From Sphingobium sp. Leaf26 (GTDB lineage: Bacteria; Pseudomonadota; Alphaproteobacteria; Sphingomonadales; Sphingomonadaceae), in contig NZ_LMKV01000023.1 of NCBI RefSeq assembly GCF_001421665.1, positions 189,879 to 253,878 on the forward strand: 64,000 bases of DNA, written 5' to 3'. Shown here in pieces: positions 43,821 through 54,028 of this stretch (position 1 is its first letter; each line of letters starts with the position of its first letter). The position numbers were made by a program, and so were the translations under genes. The notes under the pieces were generated by a model. That model saw nothing but the letters and a program-made list of their open reading frames with translations. It had not been told where the DNA came from and did no database searches.

Positions 43821-43878
43821 AACAGTGTCAATAACAGGGCTGCGCGCCCCCTGATAGAGGGGATAGGCGGATGCACGC

Positions 43879-43908
43879 AAAAAGGGGCCGATCCGATGAC
43901 CGGCCCCT
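43879..43908 (-). terminator. Rho-independent terminator of the outer-membrane barrel gene
   Basis: On the minus strand an 8-bp stem (AGGGGCCG with CGGCCCCT, loop of 10) is followed by a run of T (43883-43879). It lies about 100 bases past the stop of the gene at 44008. Confidence 0.82.
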
Positions 43909-43937
43909 CTCCTTTGCTTCGGCATCAACCATCCGTC

Positions 43938-43958
43938 ATCGAAGGAAAATCCTTCGAT
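43938..43958. repeat. Perfect 9-bp hairpin
   Basis: ATCGAAGGA and TCCTTCGAT are separated by AAA. It lies between the stop of the barrel gene at 44008 and its terminator, so it would be a second stem in the 3' untranslated end of that mRNA and may protect it from 3' decay. Confidence 0.75.
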
Positions 43959-44007
43959 ACCCCGCTTTGACAGGCTTAGCGGCTATGCAGGACGCATGGT
44001 GGCTGGC

Positions 44008-44661
44008 TTAGAAACGCCAGCCGACGCTGCCGACCACCTGATGACGGTCGGTGTCGATGCCGAATTCGTCGCTGGTGGCGCCATTGGCGAAGTCGATATG
44101 CGCATCCTCATATTTCGAATAGCGATATTCGATCTTGGCGAAGGTGTTGGCGTTGATGGCGCGTTCCACGCCCGCACCGATGCGCCAGCCGTCCAGCTTG
44201 AAATTGGTGTCGGTTTCCTGGTCGCTGTCGCCAGCCAGCACGTCCAGTTTCGTGTTGGTATAGCCGCCCTTTACATAGACCAGCGTGGCGGGATCGGCCA
44301 AGATACCGGCGCGCGCGCCGATATAGAGGTCGCGGCCCTGCTTGACGCGGCCAAAGCCGAACTGGTCGGAGAAGTCGCGGCGGCTGCTCTTGGCGGTGGA
44401 GTCGGTATATTCGCCTTCGACGCCGACGACTGCGCTGCCCAGGTTCATGTCATAGCCGGCGCCGACGCCGTAGAGCAGGCCGTCGATCTTCTGATCGTCA
44501 TTGCCATTGTCATTGTCCACGTCGCTGCCGGCCCCGGTCCGGTCATAGCCCAGGATCGCTTCGACGCGCGGACCGGTGAAGGTCGGGCCGACATCCTGTG
44601 CGAAAACCGGGGTGGCGACAGTGGCGCCGGCGAGAAGGGTTGCGACCATCAACTTACGCAT
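44008..44661 (-). CDS. Outer-membrane beta-barrel protein (Omp25/OmpA-like 8-strand)
   Basis: Protein of 217 residues with a signal peptide (about 1-21, VFAQ) and alternating barrel strands: RVEAILGYDR, LLYGVGAGYDMNL, AVVGVEGEY, LYIGARAGIL, TLVYVKGGYTN, WRIGAGVERAI, TFAKIEYRYSKY. It ends in the outer-membrane signal GWRF with a terminal Phe. The Asp/Asn-rich first loop (SDVDNDNGNDDQK) may bind cations. ATG 44661 follows CGGAG. Function is general outer-membrane structure; no specific role visible. Confidence 0.88.
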   Translation of the reverse strand: MRKLMVATLLAGATVATPVFAQDVGPTFTGPRVEAILGYDRTGAGSDVDNDNGNDDQKIDGLLYGVGAGYDMNLGSAVVGVEGEYTDSTAKSSRRDFSDQFGFGRVKQGRDLYIGARAGILADPATLVYVKGGYTNTKLDVLAGDSDQETDTNFKLDGWRIGAGVERAINANTFAKIEYRYSKYEDAHIDFANGATSDEFGIDTDRHQVVGSVGWRF

Positions 44662-44841
44662 AACAAATACTCCGTGTGTCATTCTTCCCCTCTCTCAGGG
44701 GGTGAGACGCACAAGCCGGAGCGGCCGAGTTAGTTTCATGAACGGCAGATAAACGATTGATTCTGTGTTATTAATGTCACGAAACCTACTCCATTCGCCG
44801 TGCAACCGTGCCGTTTGGGCGATGAAGCGACGGAACGTTTT

Positions 44842-46236
44842 TCAACATTCCACCACATTGACGGCCAGACCGCCGAGCGAGGTTTCCTTGTAGCGGCTGG
44901 CCATATCCTCGCCGGTCTGGCGCATGGTTTCGATCACGGCGTCCAGGCTGACGATGTGACGGCCGTCGCCTTGCAGGGCGAGATAAGCGGCGTTGATCGC
45001 CTTGACCGCGCCCATCGTGTTGCGTTCGATGCAGGGGATCTGGACGAGGCCGCCGATCGGATCGCAGGTGAGGCCGAGATTATGTTCCATGCCGATTTCC
45101 GCGGCATTTTCGACCTGTGTATTGGTGCCGCCCAGCACGGCGGCGAGGCCGGCGGCGGCCATGGAACAGGCGACGCCGACTTCGCCCTGACAGCCCATTT
45201 CGGCGGCGGAGATGGAGGCCCGCTTCTTGTAAAGGAAGCCGATCGCGGCGGCGGTGAGCAGGAAGCGGCGCTCCCCGTCGCGGTCGGCACCGGGCACGAA
45301 ACGGCGATAATAATGTAGCACTGCCGGGATGACGCCAGCCGCACCATTGGTGGGGGCGGTGACGACGCGGCCGCCGGCGGCATTTTCCTCATTCACGGCG
45401 AGCGCGAACAGGCTCACCCATTCGAAAATCTGCGCCGGGCCGAGGGCGTCCTGCTGCAAGCGCAACCGCTGGTGGATGGCGCGGGCGCGGCGGCGGACCT
45501 TGAGGCCGCCGGGCAGCAGACCTTCCTGCATCAGGCCCCGGTCAATAGACGCGCTCATGGCGTCGATGACATTGTCGAGAAAGGCTTCGGTGTCCGCCTG
45601 CACCCGCCATGCACCTTCGTTGCGCAATACCAAAGTCGCGATGGACAGGCCGCTGACGTCGCCCTGCGCCAGCATTTCCGCGCCGGATGAGAAGGGCCAG
45701 GGCTGGACGACATTATGGCCGAGCGGTGCGTCGTCGCTGACAGGCGCCACGCCGGGAAGCACCGCGCCGCCGCCGATGGAATAATAGTCGCGCACGACCG
45801 GATCGTCGCGCCCGTCGATCCAGGCGGTGAAGCGCATGCCATTGCTGTGCGCCTCCAAAAACTCGCCCATGCGGAACAGCAGGTCGCGCGCTTCCTCGAA
45901 CGGCAGCCAGTGATCCACGGCGCTGCCCGCCCGGATACGGCCATCGTTGCGGATCGCCGTCAGGATCGACCCGATCGCGTCCGGGGCGACGCTTTCCGGG
46001 CGATAGCCCGACAGGCCGAGCAGGATGGCGCTGTCCGTCGCATGACCCCGGCCGGTGAGCGCCAGCGATCCGAACAATTCGCACTGCACCCGCGTCGGCG
46101 TGGCGGGCAGGGTATCCATGAACAGGAGCGCGGCGCGCATCGGCCCCACCGTGTGCGAGCTGGAAGGACCGATGCCGATGGTGAACAGGTCCATCACGCT
46201 GATCGCGGTGGCGGCGTCGATCGCGCTCTTCGTCAC
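44842..46236 (-). CDS. sdaA: L-serine ammonia-lyase, iron-sulfur type
   Basis: Single-chain L-serine dehydratase of 464 residues that makes pyruvate and ammonia. The N-terminal beta domain carries [16 protein letters not shown] (about 22-37). The alpha domain has [15 protein letters not shown] and the Fe-S cysteines in [17 protein letters not shown] and [18 protein letters not shown]. Start GTG 46236 follows AAGGA by 8 bases and lies 1 base after the tamB stop; an ATG at 46194 is the alternative. Confidence 0.95.
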   Translation of the reverse strand: MTKSAIDAATAISVMDLFTIGIGPSSSHTVGPMRAALLFMDTLPATPTRVQCELFGSLALTGRGHATDSAILLGLSGYRPESVAPDAIGSILTAIRNDGRIRAGSAVDHWLPFEEARDLLFRMGEFLEAHSNGMRFTAWIDGRDDPVVRDYYSIGGGAVLPGVAPVSDDAPLGHNVVQPWPFSSGAEMLAQGDVSGLSIATLVLRNEGAWRVQADTEAFLDNVIDAMSASIDRGLMQEGLLPGGLKVRRRARAIHQRLRLQQDALGPAQIFEWVSLFALAVNEENAAGGRVVTAPTNGAAGVIPAVLHYYRRFVPGADRDGERRFLLTAAAIGFLYKKRASISAAEMGCQGEVGVACSMAAAGLAAVLGGTNTQVENAAEIGMEHNLGLTCDPIGGLVQIPCIERNTMGAVKAINAAYLALQGDGRHIVSLDAVIETMRQTGEDMASRYKETSLGGLAVNVVEC

Positions 46237-46237
46237 G

Positions 46238-49200
46238 TCAATAATCCTTGGAAATACGTACGTTGGCGCTTTCGCGGCCAAGGGTGGAGATGGCCGCCAG
46301 CAGGGACAGCCAGCGTGTGACCTGATATTCCATGCGGGTGGCGCTGTAGCCCTGACCATCCGTGATCAGTTCGACATAGGTCTTGCGCGTCAGATATTTG
46401 CCCGCCGCGATCGACGTGCCCTGCCCCTGCGTCGGGTCGGCGGCGATGATGCGCAGCCGGTCGAGGCCTGCCGCCTTGCGCACCGCGTTGATCGGGTCGA
46501 GGCCGCCATTGCCCTGCAATGATCCCACGGCGGAGGCGAGTTGCAACGCTTCGGGCGCGGACAGGTTGGTGATCGACGTGCCGAACAGGATGCGAGAGAG
46601 CAGTTCGTCCTGCGGCAGCGCAGGGATACTAGTGAAAGTGATGTCGGGTTTCAGGCCCGTGCCGCCGACATGGATGGTGGCGCTGAGGTCGCTGACGTCC
46701 GCTTCGGCGCTGATATCCAGCGTCGGGTTGACCGGTACCTTACCGTCGAACTGGATATTGCCTTCGCGCAACTCGAAGCGGCGGCCGGCAAATTCATAGC
46801 CGCCGCGCACCAGTTGCGCGCGACCGGCGATGGCCGGATTGGTCACGGTGCCGCCGATATCGAGGTCTGCCCGCCATTCGCTGTCGAGGCCAAGACCGGT
46901 GACGGTCAGGCGGTTGCGCGCGCGCGCCTTGATCGCCAGCGCCCAGGGAACGTTGGTGCGGGGGCGTTCGATCTCGTCGCCGCGCCGGTTGATTTCAACC
47001 ACTTTGAGTTCGGGGATCTGCGCCACGGCGGCGGCGCGGCCCATCGTGAAACGGCTCTTGTTGAGCACCAGATCGCCGCCGATCGTGCCGCCCACGCCGT
47101 CGGATCGCAGGGTGATGGGACCGGTGACGGCCGCGGCGATATCGTCCCGCTCCAGCAGGGCGGCATTGTCGGCTTGCAGGTTCAGGTCCATGCCGACGCC
47201 GGCGATGCCATTGAAGGTGAAGCGGCCGGTGCCGTTGACGGTGCCGCCATTTTGCGCCGTCGCCGCAAAGCTGGAAATGACCAGTTGCGCGCCGGAGAAG
47301 CGGCCCCGCGCCTTCACGCCCTTCAACCGCATGCCGGTGACAGGGCTGGTAATGGCGGCATTGTCGGTCGTGAAATTGCCGGTGATGACCGGTGCGCCCA
47401 GCGTGCCGCGCATGTCCGCCGACACGCCGACCATGCCAGCGATATCGACGATCTCCACTCCGGTCAGGCGCCAGAGCGTGTCGGCCGTGCCGTTGAAGCG
47501 CAACTGGCCGAAGAAGGGCGCGCTGTTGAGCCGGGCGGCAAGGCCACCCTCACTCCCCAGCGGATTGAGCAGTGCCTGCGCCTGGCCGATCGTCTTGCCA
47601 TCGGCGACGAAGACCATGCGGGTGGCAAGCCGATCCCCGGTCAGCGCGGCGTTGACGCCGACATCGACCGGGCGGCTGCTGAGCGAGAGGCCGGAGCGGG
47701 ACAGGCCACGGATGCGCAGTTCCGCCTTGCCGGTGGGCAGGCCGCCACGCGGCTGGGCGTAGCTGAGCGATCCGGTCGCCATGCCGCCCAGGCCCAGATT
47801 GTCATAGGCGATGTCGAGCAGCGCCAGCGGCAGCTTCTGCATCCGCGCCTCGATATGGGTGGAGGCGCCGCCCAGTTCACCGGCCAGTTGCAGCGATCCG
47901 CCGGCATAGCTGATCGTCGCGGGCGACAGGCGCCAGCCATCCTCCGTCCGCGTCAGCACGGCGGCTCTGGTCAGGCGGATGGGCCGCTTGTCGATCGTGC
48001 CGGCAGCGGTGAGGCGGATGCTGTCGGGTTCGACCTGCGCCTCGCCCTGCACATCGAACAGCCGCCCGCGCTGGCCCGACAGGCTGCCGCTGATCTTGCC
48101 CTTGCCATCGACCAGTTCGGCATTGGCGGCGAAGCGGCCGAGCAATATGCCGCCAACGCGCAGACCGCGCGCCTGCGCCGTGGCCGTGACCGTGGTGCCC
48201 GATGGATCGAGCAGGATGGTGCCATCCAGCGTGCCGCGCCGGACCTCTATGACGGTCGGGCCTTCAAAGCTGGCGTCATTGGCGGTCAGTTTCAACTGCA
48301 CCTGCTGATTGGCGTCGACCGGCTTGAAATTGATATAGCCCGTGACCGGCCCCATGACGCTGAGTTGGCCGTCGAGGCCGCCGTCGACGGGACGGATATC
48401 GCCGCTGGCGGTGACGCCCGACACGGCCAGATTGGCGACCCGCACCACCGCCTGCCCGCCTTGCGGCAGCAGGATCACGCCCCGCCCCGTAAAGGGACCA
48501 AGCGTCGATCCGCCAATGGCGGTATAGCTGTAGCCATTGGCATCCGGGATCAGCTTCGCCCGCACATCGCGCAGGCCCAGCGCATCCATCGGCCGGGCGA
48601 GCAACAGGTCGACGGTCGGCCGCTCGATCATGCCGTCCAGCGTCAGCGTGACCGGGCCATACCGTCCATGCCGGCCGCTGCCCTCCAGATGAAGCGATCC
48701 GTCGCGATGACGTATGCCGCGCGCCGTCAGATTGAGCAGGGGCGATGTCAGTTGCATGTCGGACAGCGCGAACTGGCCGTCCTTCATAAGTTCCAGCCTG
48801 CTGCGCAAGGTCGGCAGGCCACCGCCCAGCGTGCGCAGGAAATCATTGTCCAGCCGCCGGACCCGCGCCAGCGCATTGCCGCTGAGGCCGAAGCCGCCAT
48901 CGGCGCGCGGCACGGCGCGCAGCTTGGAGGTCAGGTCTACGATGCCCAGTCCACGGATGAACAGGCCGTTGATCTGGCCGTCCAGTCCCGCATCATAGCG
49001 GCCGGTCGCCAGGTCGGCGATCACCGTCAGCTTGCCCCGCAACTTGTCCGATCGCAACTGCATCGGATTGCTGACGATTGTCTGCCCGTTCAGTTGCAGC
49101 ACGCCGTCGAGTTGAAAATTGCGGACGATCCCGCCGACCAGATCGCCCTGCCCGTCCAGACTGCGGGCGCGCAGGCGCAGCGGAATCAGCGCCGGCCCCT

Positions 49201-50431
49201 TGCCGGTGGTGCGGCCCTTGCCCTCGGCCCGAACGTCGTTGATGATCGCCTTATCGAAGGCGATCTGGCGCGCGGTGAGCAGATATTCGTAGCCAAGCGC
49301 GGTGAAGGCGCCGTCCAGCCGGATTTTGGCGGCAATATCCTTGCCGCGCATGGTCTTGATCAGCGCTGCGGGCCGGGCCAGTTTCACGTCCACGCGCATA
49401 TTGTCGAGCGCATTGTTGCGCAGGTCGATCGCGCCATCGGCGGTCATGTCCAGCGCGGCCGAGCGGAGCGACAGGCGGCCGTCGATGACCCGCTCGACCA
49501 TCGTGCCGTCGGCCCGCACGGTCAGGCGCGGCGCGGCGATGCGGCGGAGCAGGCCATTGCCGGCGATCGCGTCCCCCTCCACCGTGCCGCGCGCCGAATA
49601 GGCACCGCTGCGAGCGGCAAGCGTGAAGTCGGCGACCGGCGCGGCGTCGAGCGTGGCGGACAAGCGCCCGTCCCATTGGCTCCAGCTACCCTTGCCACCG
49701 ATGCGCAGGTTTGCGTCCTGCTTCAGACCAGCCATCGCCGCCAGAACGCCGGTTTTCGGCGCGTTCACGGTGACGTCGAGGGAGAAGCGATCCTTGTCCG
49801 GCCGGCTGTCGAGCGCGATGGTCAGCGCGTCGCTGCCGTCCAGCGTGCGGGCGGACAGGTCGATGATCGCGCGACCGCCGCGAATGTCTGCATCGCCGGA
49901 CATGGTGGCGCGCTGCACCCGGCCGGTGACGCCCGGCGCGATATCCAGTTGGCCGACCGAAAATTGCATGAGGCGTATATCGAAGCCGGGCAGGATCGGC
50001 CCGCGTCGCGCGGTAGGGTTCAGCTTGGGCAATTTGTGCAGGGTCGCGCGCGGGATCACCAGCCGGTCGATATCCAGCCGGTTCGACAGCCAGGCGAAGG
50101 GCCACCAGTCCAGTTCGACGCGGGGTGCCTCCAGAAACTTTCCCTTGGGATCGGACAGGATCAGGTCGCGCAGCACCGCCTTGCGATAGATGCTGCCCTC
50201 TATGGCGCCGACATGGATGCGCAGGCCCGACGAGGATTTGATGGTGGCGATGCGGGTGGCGAGGAAGCGATGGCCGCCGCTCGTGTCCAGCCATGCCACC
50301 GCCGCCGCGACGATCAGCACCAGCGTCAGCAACAGTCCGGCCAGCCAGCGCTGCCAGCGGCCGTCCCATGCACGCCGGCGCGGCGCGGGCGCGGGGGACG
50401 GCGGGACGGGCAGGGCTGCGTCGTCGGCCAT
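46238..50431 (-). CDS. tamB: TamB-like translocation and assembly module subunit (DUF490)
   Basis: AsmA-like protein of 1397 residues. A cytoplasmic Pro/Arg-rich N-terminus precedes one membrane anchor (about 28-50, [19 protein letters not shown]). A long repeated beta-rich region follows, then the conserved C-terminal DUF490 part with [42 protein letters not shown] and ending RISKDY. It spans the periplasm and works with TamA in outer-membrane protein insertion or lipid transport. It begins at the stop of tamA (ATGA-type overlap), as in the usual tamAB pair. Confidence 0.93.
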   Translation of the reverse strand: MADDAALPVPPSPAPAPRRRAWDGRWQRWLAGLLLTLVLIVAAAVAWLDTSGGHRFLATRIATIKSSSGLRIHVGAIEGSIYRKAVLRDLILSDPKGKFLEAPRVELDWWPFAWLSNRLDIDRLVIPRATLHKLPKLNPTARRGPILPGFDIRLMQFSVGQLDIAPGVTGRVQRATMSGDADIRGGRAIIDLSARTLDGSDALTIALDSRPDKDRFSLDVTVNAPKTGVLAAMAGLKQDANLRIGGKGSWSQWDGRLSATLDAAPVADFTLAARSGAYSARGTVEGDAIAGNGLLRRIAAPRLTVRADGTMVERVIDGRLSLRSAALDMTADGAIDLRNNALDNMRVDVKLARPAALIKTMRGKDIAAKIRLDGAFTALGYEYLLTARQIAFDKAIINDVRAEGKGRTTGKGPALIPLRLRARSLDGQGDLVGGIVRNFQLDGVLQLNGQTIVSNPMQLRSDKLRGKLTVIADLATGRYDAGLDGQINGLFIRGLGIVDLTSKLRAVPRADGGFGLSGNALARVRRLDNDFLRTLGGGLPTLRSRLELMKDGQFALSDMQLTSPLLNLTARGIRHRDGSLHLEGSGRHGRYGPVTLTLDGMIERPTVDLLLARPMDALGLRDVRAKLIPDANGYSYTAIGGSTLGPFTGRGVILLPQGGQAVVRVANLAVSGVTASGDIRPVDGGLDGQLSVMGPVTGYINFKPVDANQQVQLKLTANDASFEGPTVIEVRRGTLDGTILLDPSGTTVTATAQARGLRVGGILLGRFAANAELVDGKGKISGSLSGQRGRLFDVQGEAQVEPDSIRLTAAGTIDKRPIRLTRAAVLTRTEDGWRLSPATISYAGGSLQLAGELGGASTHIEARMQKLPLALLDIAYDNLGLGGMATGSLSYAQPRGGLPTGKAELRIRGLSRSGLSLSSRPVDVGVNAALTGDRLATRMVFVADGKTIGQAQALLNPLGSEGGLAARLNSAPFFGQLRFNGTADTLWRLTGVEIVDIAGMVGVSADMRGTLGAPVITGNFTTDNAAITSPVTGMRLKGVKARGRFSGAQLVISSFAATAQNGGTVNGTGRFTFNGIAGVGMDLNLQADNAALLERDDIAAAVTGPITLRSDGVGGTIGGDLVLNKSRFTMGRAAAVAQIPELKVVEINRRGDEIERPRTNVPWALAIKARARNRLTVTGLGLDSEWRADLDIGGTVTNPAIAGRAQLVRGGYEFAGRRFELREGNIQFDGKVPVNPTLDISAEADVSDLSATIHVGGTGLKPDITFTSIPALPQDELLSRILFGTSITNLSAPEALQLASAVGSLQGNGGLDPINAVRKAAGLDRLRIIAADPTQGQGTSIAAGKYLTRKTYVELITDGQGYSATRMEYQVTRWLSLLAAISTLGRESANVRISKDY

Positions 50432-52548
50432 CAGAAAGCCTGCCCCAGCGAGACATAGACCGCGACCTTCGGATCGCCCGATTGCGGATTGAGCGGGGTG
50501 CCGACATCGACCCGGATCGGGCCGAAATTGCTGTAATAGCGCAGGCCCATGCCCGCGCCGATGCGCAGGTCGCGGAAGCGCGGCAGGAAGCTGGTCGAGA
50601 TATTGCCGGCGTCGACAAAGGGCACGACGCCGAAATTGCCGAAACGGATGCGGGTTTCGAGCGAAAATTCGGCCAGGCTCTTGCCGCCGACCGGATCATT
50701 GTCATCGCCGTAGCGCGGACCGATCGCCTGATAGCCATAGCCGCGCACCGACGCGCCGCCGCCGGCGTAGAAGCGGCGGGACGGCGCGATCTGCTCGACG
50801 GTCGACCCGAAGATGGTGCCGAAACGGGATCGGGCGGCAAGAACGACCCGGTCGCCGACCGGCTGATAGACGCTGCCGTCCACCTGCACGCGGGCATAGC
50901 CGAAGGTCGTGTTCTGGAAGGAGAGTTCGGGGCTGACCCGCGCGCCGAGGCGGAAGCCCTTGGACGGGTTCAGCAAATCGTCGCTGCCGTCATAGGTCAG
51001 GCTGACCGGCACCGCACCGATCAGGAAGGTACGGCGCGCGCCGCCGCTGAAGGCATCGGCTTCGTCCGACGCGATCAGCTCGCCGCCGAAGCGCCAGACC
51101 CACTTCTTCTGGAACAGGATGTTGCTCTGCCGCTCGATCGCGCCCGACAGGTTGATGGTGCGCGCGTCATAGGCATCGCGGCGGATATTGCTGATCGACA
51201 CCAGCCCGGTCAGCACATTGTCGCGCCGTTTGAAATTGTTGCGTCGGTAGGTGAAGGAGGCGGTCTGCTCCTGCGTGCCGAGCACGCCGCGCACCGTCAC
51301 CGCGCCTTCGGGCGGGAAGAAGTTGCGATGCTGCCAACTGACTTCGGCGCGATAGCCTTCGCCGGTGCCATAGCCCAGTTCGCCGGCGATGGTGCGCAGC
51401 GGCGCGGGGCGCAGGTCCACGTCCAGATTGACATGCTCGCCATCGCCGGCATCGACCGGTTTCAGACTGACCGAGGAGACGAGGCCGGTGGCGACGATGG
51501 CCCGGCGCAAATCCTCGACGTCGGAGGCCATATAGGTGTCGCCGGGATGGAAGCGGGCGATTTCCTGCACATGATGGGCGTCGAACAGCCTGGTATCGTC
51601 CATCTGGATCGCGCCGAAGCGACGGAAGCCGCCGGGCGCGACGATGATGTCGAGGTCGCCGTTGCGCTCCTCATGGTCGATCCGCACTTCCGGTTCATCG
51701 ACGCGGGCGAAGGGGAAGCCGCTTTCGGCCAGCGCGGTGCCGAGCGCGTCGCGGCCCGCCAATATCTTGTCCGCGTCCACCGGATCGCCGACCTTGGGCG
51801 GGAAGGCAGCACGCAGCCGCGCCTCCTGCCCCGCGGTCTCCAAAAGGCCGGTGACATCGACCGATTCCAGGAGATATTGCGTGCCCGGCACGATATCGAA
51901 GGTCACGGACAGGCGGTCGCTGCCCGGCGGCGGCGCGGCGACGGCGCTGCGGATGCGGGCGGCATAATAGCCCTTCGCCCGCAGCAGCCGGTCGAGCAGT
52001 TCGCCATCTTCCTTCATGCGGCGATTGATCTGGGCGAGGTTGGCGGGCTTGCCCTGCCCCTGGCGCAGCACCGACAATTCATCGAAGCGCAGGGTGAATT
52101 GCGCGTCCGCAATGGCATCCAGTCCGCTAAGCTGGACCGTATAACGGCGTTCCTCGCTGGCGTCGGCGAAGCTGGCGCTCTCCTCGGCCGGCGCGGTGGT
52201 CGCATCATCGTCCTCGCTGGGCAGGGCCAATGCGGGGGACTGGGGCACCGCCGGGTCGTCCGGTGCGGCGGGATCGGTCGGCGCAGGCGCCGTTGCCTGC
52301 ATATCGGCCGGATCGTCGGGCAGCGGCGCGATGCTGTCAGGCTGGCCCATATCCGGCCAATCGACGCCGATGTCGGGCATGGCGTCCAGCGCCTGGCCAG
52401 GCGCCTGATCCGGCTCCGGCACGACAGACGGCGCCGCGTCCTGCGCCCGCACCGATGCGGGCGCAATCAGCAGAAGCGGTGCGAGCAGAAGCCGGGTGGC
52501 TTGCGGGCAGCCTGAAAAGCGGCGTCGGGTCCGCAAACCATCGGTCAT
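50431..52548 (-). CDS. tamA: TamA-like outer-membrane assembly protein (BamA/Omp85 family)
   Basis: Protein of 705 residues: a signal sequence (to about 36), an unusually Pro/Asp/Ala-rich spacer (about 37-125), POTRA domains (about 130-370) and a 16-strand surface-antigen barrel. The barrel includes FYAGGGASVRGYGYQAIGP, the VRGY-type motif of Omp85 proteins, and ends in VYVSLGQAF with terminal Phe. The barrel opens to help insert outer-membrane proteins together with TamB. The low-complexity spacer before POTRA is not in the E. coli protein. Confidence 0.93.
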   Translation of the reverse strand: MTDGLRTRRRFSGCPQATRLLLAPLLLIAPASVRAQDAAPSVVPEPDQAPGQALDAMPDIGVDWPDMGQPDSIAPLPDDPADMQATAPAPTDPAAPDDPAVPQSPALALPSEDDDATTAPAEESASFADASEERRYTVQLSGLDAIADAQFTLRFDELSVLRQGQGKPANLAQINRRMKEDGELLDRLLRAKGYYAARIRSAVAAPPPGSDRLSVTFDIVPGTQYLLESVDVTGLLETAGQEARLRAAFPPKVGDPVDADKILAGRDALGTALAESGFPFARVDEPEVRIDHEERNGDLDIIVAPGGFRRFGAIQMDDTRLFDAHHVQEIARFHPGDTYMASDVEDLRRAIVATGLVSSVSLKPVDAGDGEHVNLDVDLRPAPLRTIAGELGYGTGEGYRAEVSWQHRNFFPPEGAVTVRGVLGTQEQTASFTYRRNNFKRRDNVLTGLVSISNIRRDAYDARTINLSGAIERQSNILFQKKWVWRFGGELIASDEADAFSGGARRTFLIGAVPVSLTYDGSDDLLNPSKGFRLGARVSPELSFQNTTFGYARVQVDGSVYQPVGDRVVLAARSRFGTIFGSTVEQIAPSRRFYAGGGASVRGYGYQAIGPRYGDDNDPVGGKSLAEFSLETRIRFGNFGVVPFVDAGNISTSFLPRFRDLRIGAGMGLRYYSNFGPIRVDVGTPLNPQSGDPKVAVYVSLGQAF

Positions 52549-52625
52549 GGGGCCGGTCTAGACCAGAAACGGGCGCGAACGCCAGCCCTAGAAGACGGGA
52601 ATCGCCTTGCTTTACGGGCCAAAGG

Positions 52626-53105
52626 TCAGAATGCGGTATTCAACCGGTCGAGCAGCGCACGCGCAGGGCTGGCCAGCGCCGTCGCGGCCGCACTGCCCAT
52701 GACGTCGATCCGATCCTGCAACCGGGCGACGCGCCCATACAGTTCCTGGCTGGCGTCGATCAGCGCGCGCGCGGCAAAGGGAAAGCTCGCGGCCAGTGCT
52801 GCGTCGGTGTGCGATGCGCGGCCCAGCCGGTATTTTTCATCGCTCAGGTCGATCTGTTCGATTTCACCGCGCTGCCAGGCCCGCTGGCTGAGCAGCCAGG
52901 CGATGATGTGCATCAGCCGGGTCGTCACCTTGAGCGATTCGCAGGCGAAGGCGACCCGGCGCATCGGATCGTCCACCCCATCGTCCAGCGATGCGCTGCC
53001 ATCGAAATAGGCGCGCGCCTCATCCGCCATGACCATAGCTTCCAGATAAAGACCGTCCACCAGCCGGCGATGGAGGCCAGGATCAAGGAAAGCGGGGTTC
53101 TGCAT
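52626..53105 (-). CDS. rcdA: RcdA-like regulator of CtrA degradation (DUF1465)
   Basis: All-helical protein of 159 residues. The central AFACESLKVTTRLMHIIAWLLSQRA (about 52-76) matches the three-helix bundle of Caulobacter RcdA. RcdA is an adaptor that, with CpdR and PopA, brings cell-cycle proteins such as CtrA to ClpXP. A CtrA-box-like sequence lies 81 bases upstream. Confidence 0.85.
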   Translation of the reverse strand: MQNPAFLDPGLHRRLVDGLYLEAMVMADEARAYFDGSASLDDGVDDPMRRVAFACESLKVTTRLMHIIAWLLSQRAWQRGEIEQIDLSDEKYRLGRASHTDAALAASFPFAARALIDASQELYGRVARLQDRIDVMGSAAATALASPARALLDRLNTAF

Positions 53106-53185
53106 CCTGCGTTGCTGCCATAATTTCGCAACCTTGTCAGGCCCATTGCCGGGTCACGACCGCCCTTTGTCCCATTTGTGATCGG

Positions 53186-53200
53186 TTAGCGCGGTGTTAA
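53186..53200. promoter_or_regulatory. CtrA-box-like site upstream of rcdA
   Basis: TTAG-N7-TTAA, one base off the full CtrA consensus TTAA-N7-TTAA. It lies between the ydcH-like gene (stop 53216) and rcdA (start 53105). Control of rcdA by CtrA is plausible since RcdA acts on CtrA in Caulobacter. Confidence 0.45.
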
Positions 53201-53215
53201 CGAAAAAAGATCCGG

Positions 53216-53413
53216 TCAGGCGATGATGTCGGGGACCAGCGCGTCTTCCAGCGTGGATATTTCGTCCCGCAGGCGCAGTTTGCGCTTCTTGAGGCGGGCG
53301 ATCTGCATCTGGTCGCTACCTCCGGCGTCGATCAGCGCGGCGATCGCACTATCGAGATCGCGATGCTCGACCCGCAACAATTCCAGTCGACGCATGATGT
53401 CTTCCCGGCTCAC
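53216..53413 (-). CDS. YdcH-family (DUF465) small protein
   Basis: Protein of 65 residues, a predicted helical hairpin: RRLELLRVEHRDLDSAIAAL, then DQMQIARLKKRKLRLRDEI. This LxxEHxxLD...LKKxKLxLKDEI pattern defines the DUF465 family, whose function is unknown. It lies upstream of rcdA on the same strand. A second, shorter family member is on the other strand at 53587. Confidence 0.85.
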   Translation of the reverse strand: MSREDIMRRLELLRVEHRDLDSAIAALIDAGGSDQMQIARLKKRKLRLRDEISTLEDALVPDIIA

Positions 53414-53586
53414 TGCGCCTCCCTGCCCTTCGTTTCGCTACCTAAGCCATGCCTGATAACGCGGGCAGGCGATGCGGACCATCGCAAATTTTCGTGCGGC
53501 CCGTCGCAAAGGCCGAATCACCACGAGACAAGCGGGGCGAATCATGATTTATTTGATCATCCATCACCCCTCGTAAGGAGAACGTC

Positions 53587-53745
53587 ATGGAAAATAGCCA
53601 CATCTCAGCCCTTTCAGCCAAGCATGCCGGCCTTGAAGCCCGAATCAAGGCAGAATCGAGTCGGCCCATGCCCGACGATATCCTCGTGGCGTCGCTCAAG
53701 AAGCAGAAATTGCGGTTGAAGGAAGAGTTGGCGGCGCAGCACTGA
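53587..53745 (+). CDS. Second, very short YdcH-family (DUF465) protein
   Basis: Short frame of 52 residues: MENSHISALSAKHAGLEARI, then SRPMPDDILVASLKKQKLRL and KEELAAQH. The L..KHxxLE...LKKQKLRLKEE pattern is that of DUF465. A clear ribosome site (AAGGAG, 7 bases before the ATG) supports it. It is divergent from the 65-residue member at 53216-53413. Function unknown. Confidence 0.85.
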   Translation: MENSHISALSAKHAGLEARIKAESSRPMPDDILVASLKKQKLRLKEELAAQH

Positions 53746-53875
53746 GACGCTGGTAAGGTCTGTAAAGGAGGTTGGGGCCGCGCGACGCCGATCGCCGCCC
53801 CTCCCTCCGCACAGATAGGCTACAGGCTGCCTGGAGCGCGCTGCGTCCAATCCTGCGCAGGTCGCGCGCTCTGGT

Positions 53876-53909
53876 TTTTTACCATCGTTTTATTTTTACC
53901 ATCGTTTTA
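53876..53909. repeat. 17-bp perfect tandem duplication
   Basis: TTTTTACCATCGTTTTA occurs twice end to end (53876-53892 and 53893-53909) in the non-coding stretch 53746-54028. The T-rich unit stands out from its GC-rich surroundings. No gene is seen in this stretch; the purpose of the repeat is unknown. Confidence 0.9.
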
Positions 53910-53970
53910 AGCGAATAACCGGTTCCCACTTTTTCGCACGATGCTCCGGGAATGGAAATCCGGCCCACGC

Positions 53971-54002
53971 AAAAAGCCCCGGAGCGGGCCGGCTCGCGGG
54001 GC
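53971..54002 (-). terminator. Rho-independent terminator after the PilZ gene
   Basis: On the minus strand GCCCCG and CGGGGC close a stem with an inner GAGC/GCTC pair and one bulge, followed by five T (53975-53971). It begins 27 bases past the PilZ stop at 54029. Confidence 0.75.
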
Positions 54003-54028
54003 ATTTTCATATCGTGGATATGGGCAGA

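Noticed and set aside
46541-50458. Very long open frame (about 1300 codons) on the plus strand opposite tamB/tamA
   Set aside because: It runs antisense through two well-supported genes, has no domain pattern and is Arg/Gln/Gly-rich, as GC-rich shadow frames are.
53442-53699. Open frame of 85 codons on the minus strand opposite the short DUF465 gene
   Set aside because: No motif, and it overlaps the better-supported plus-strand gene with its ribosome site.
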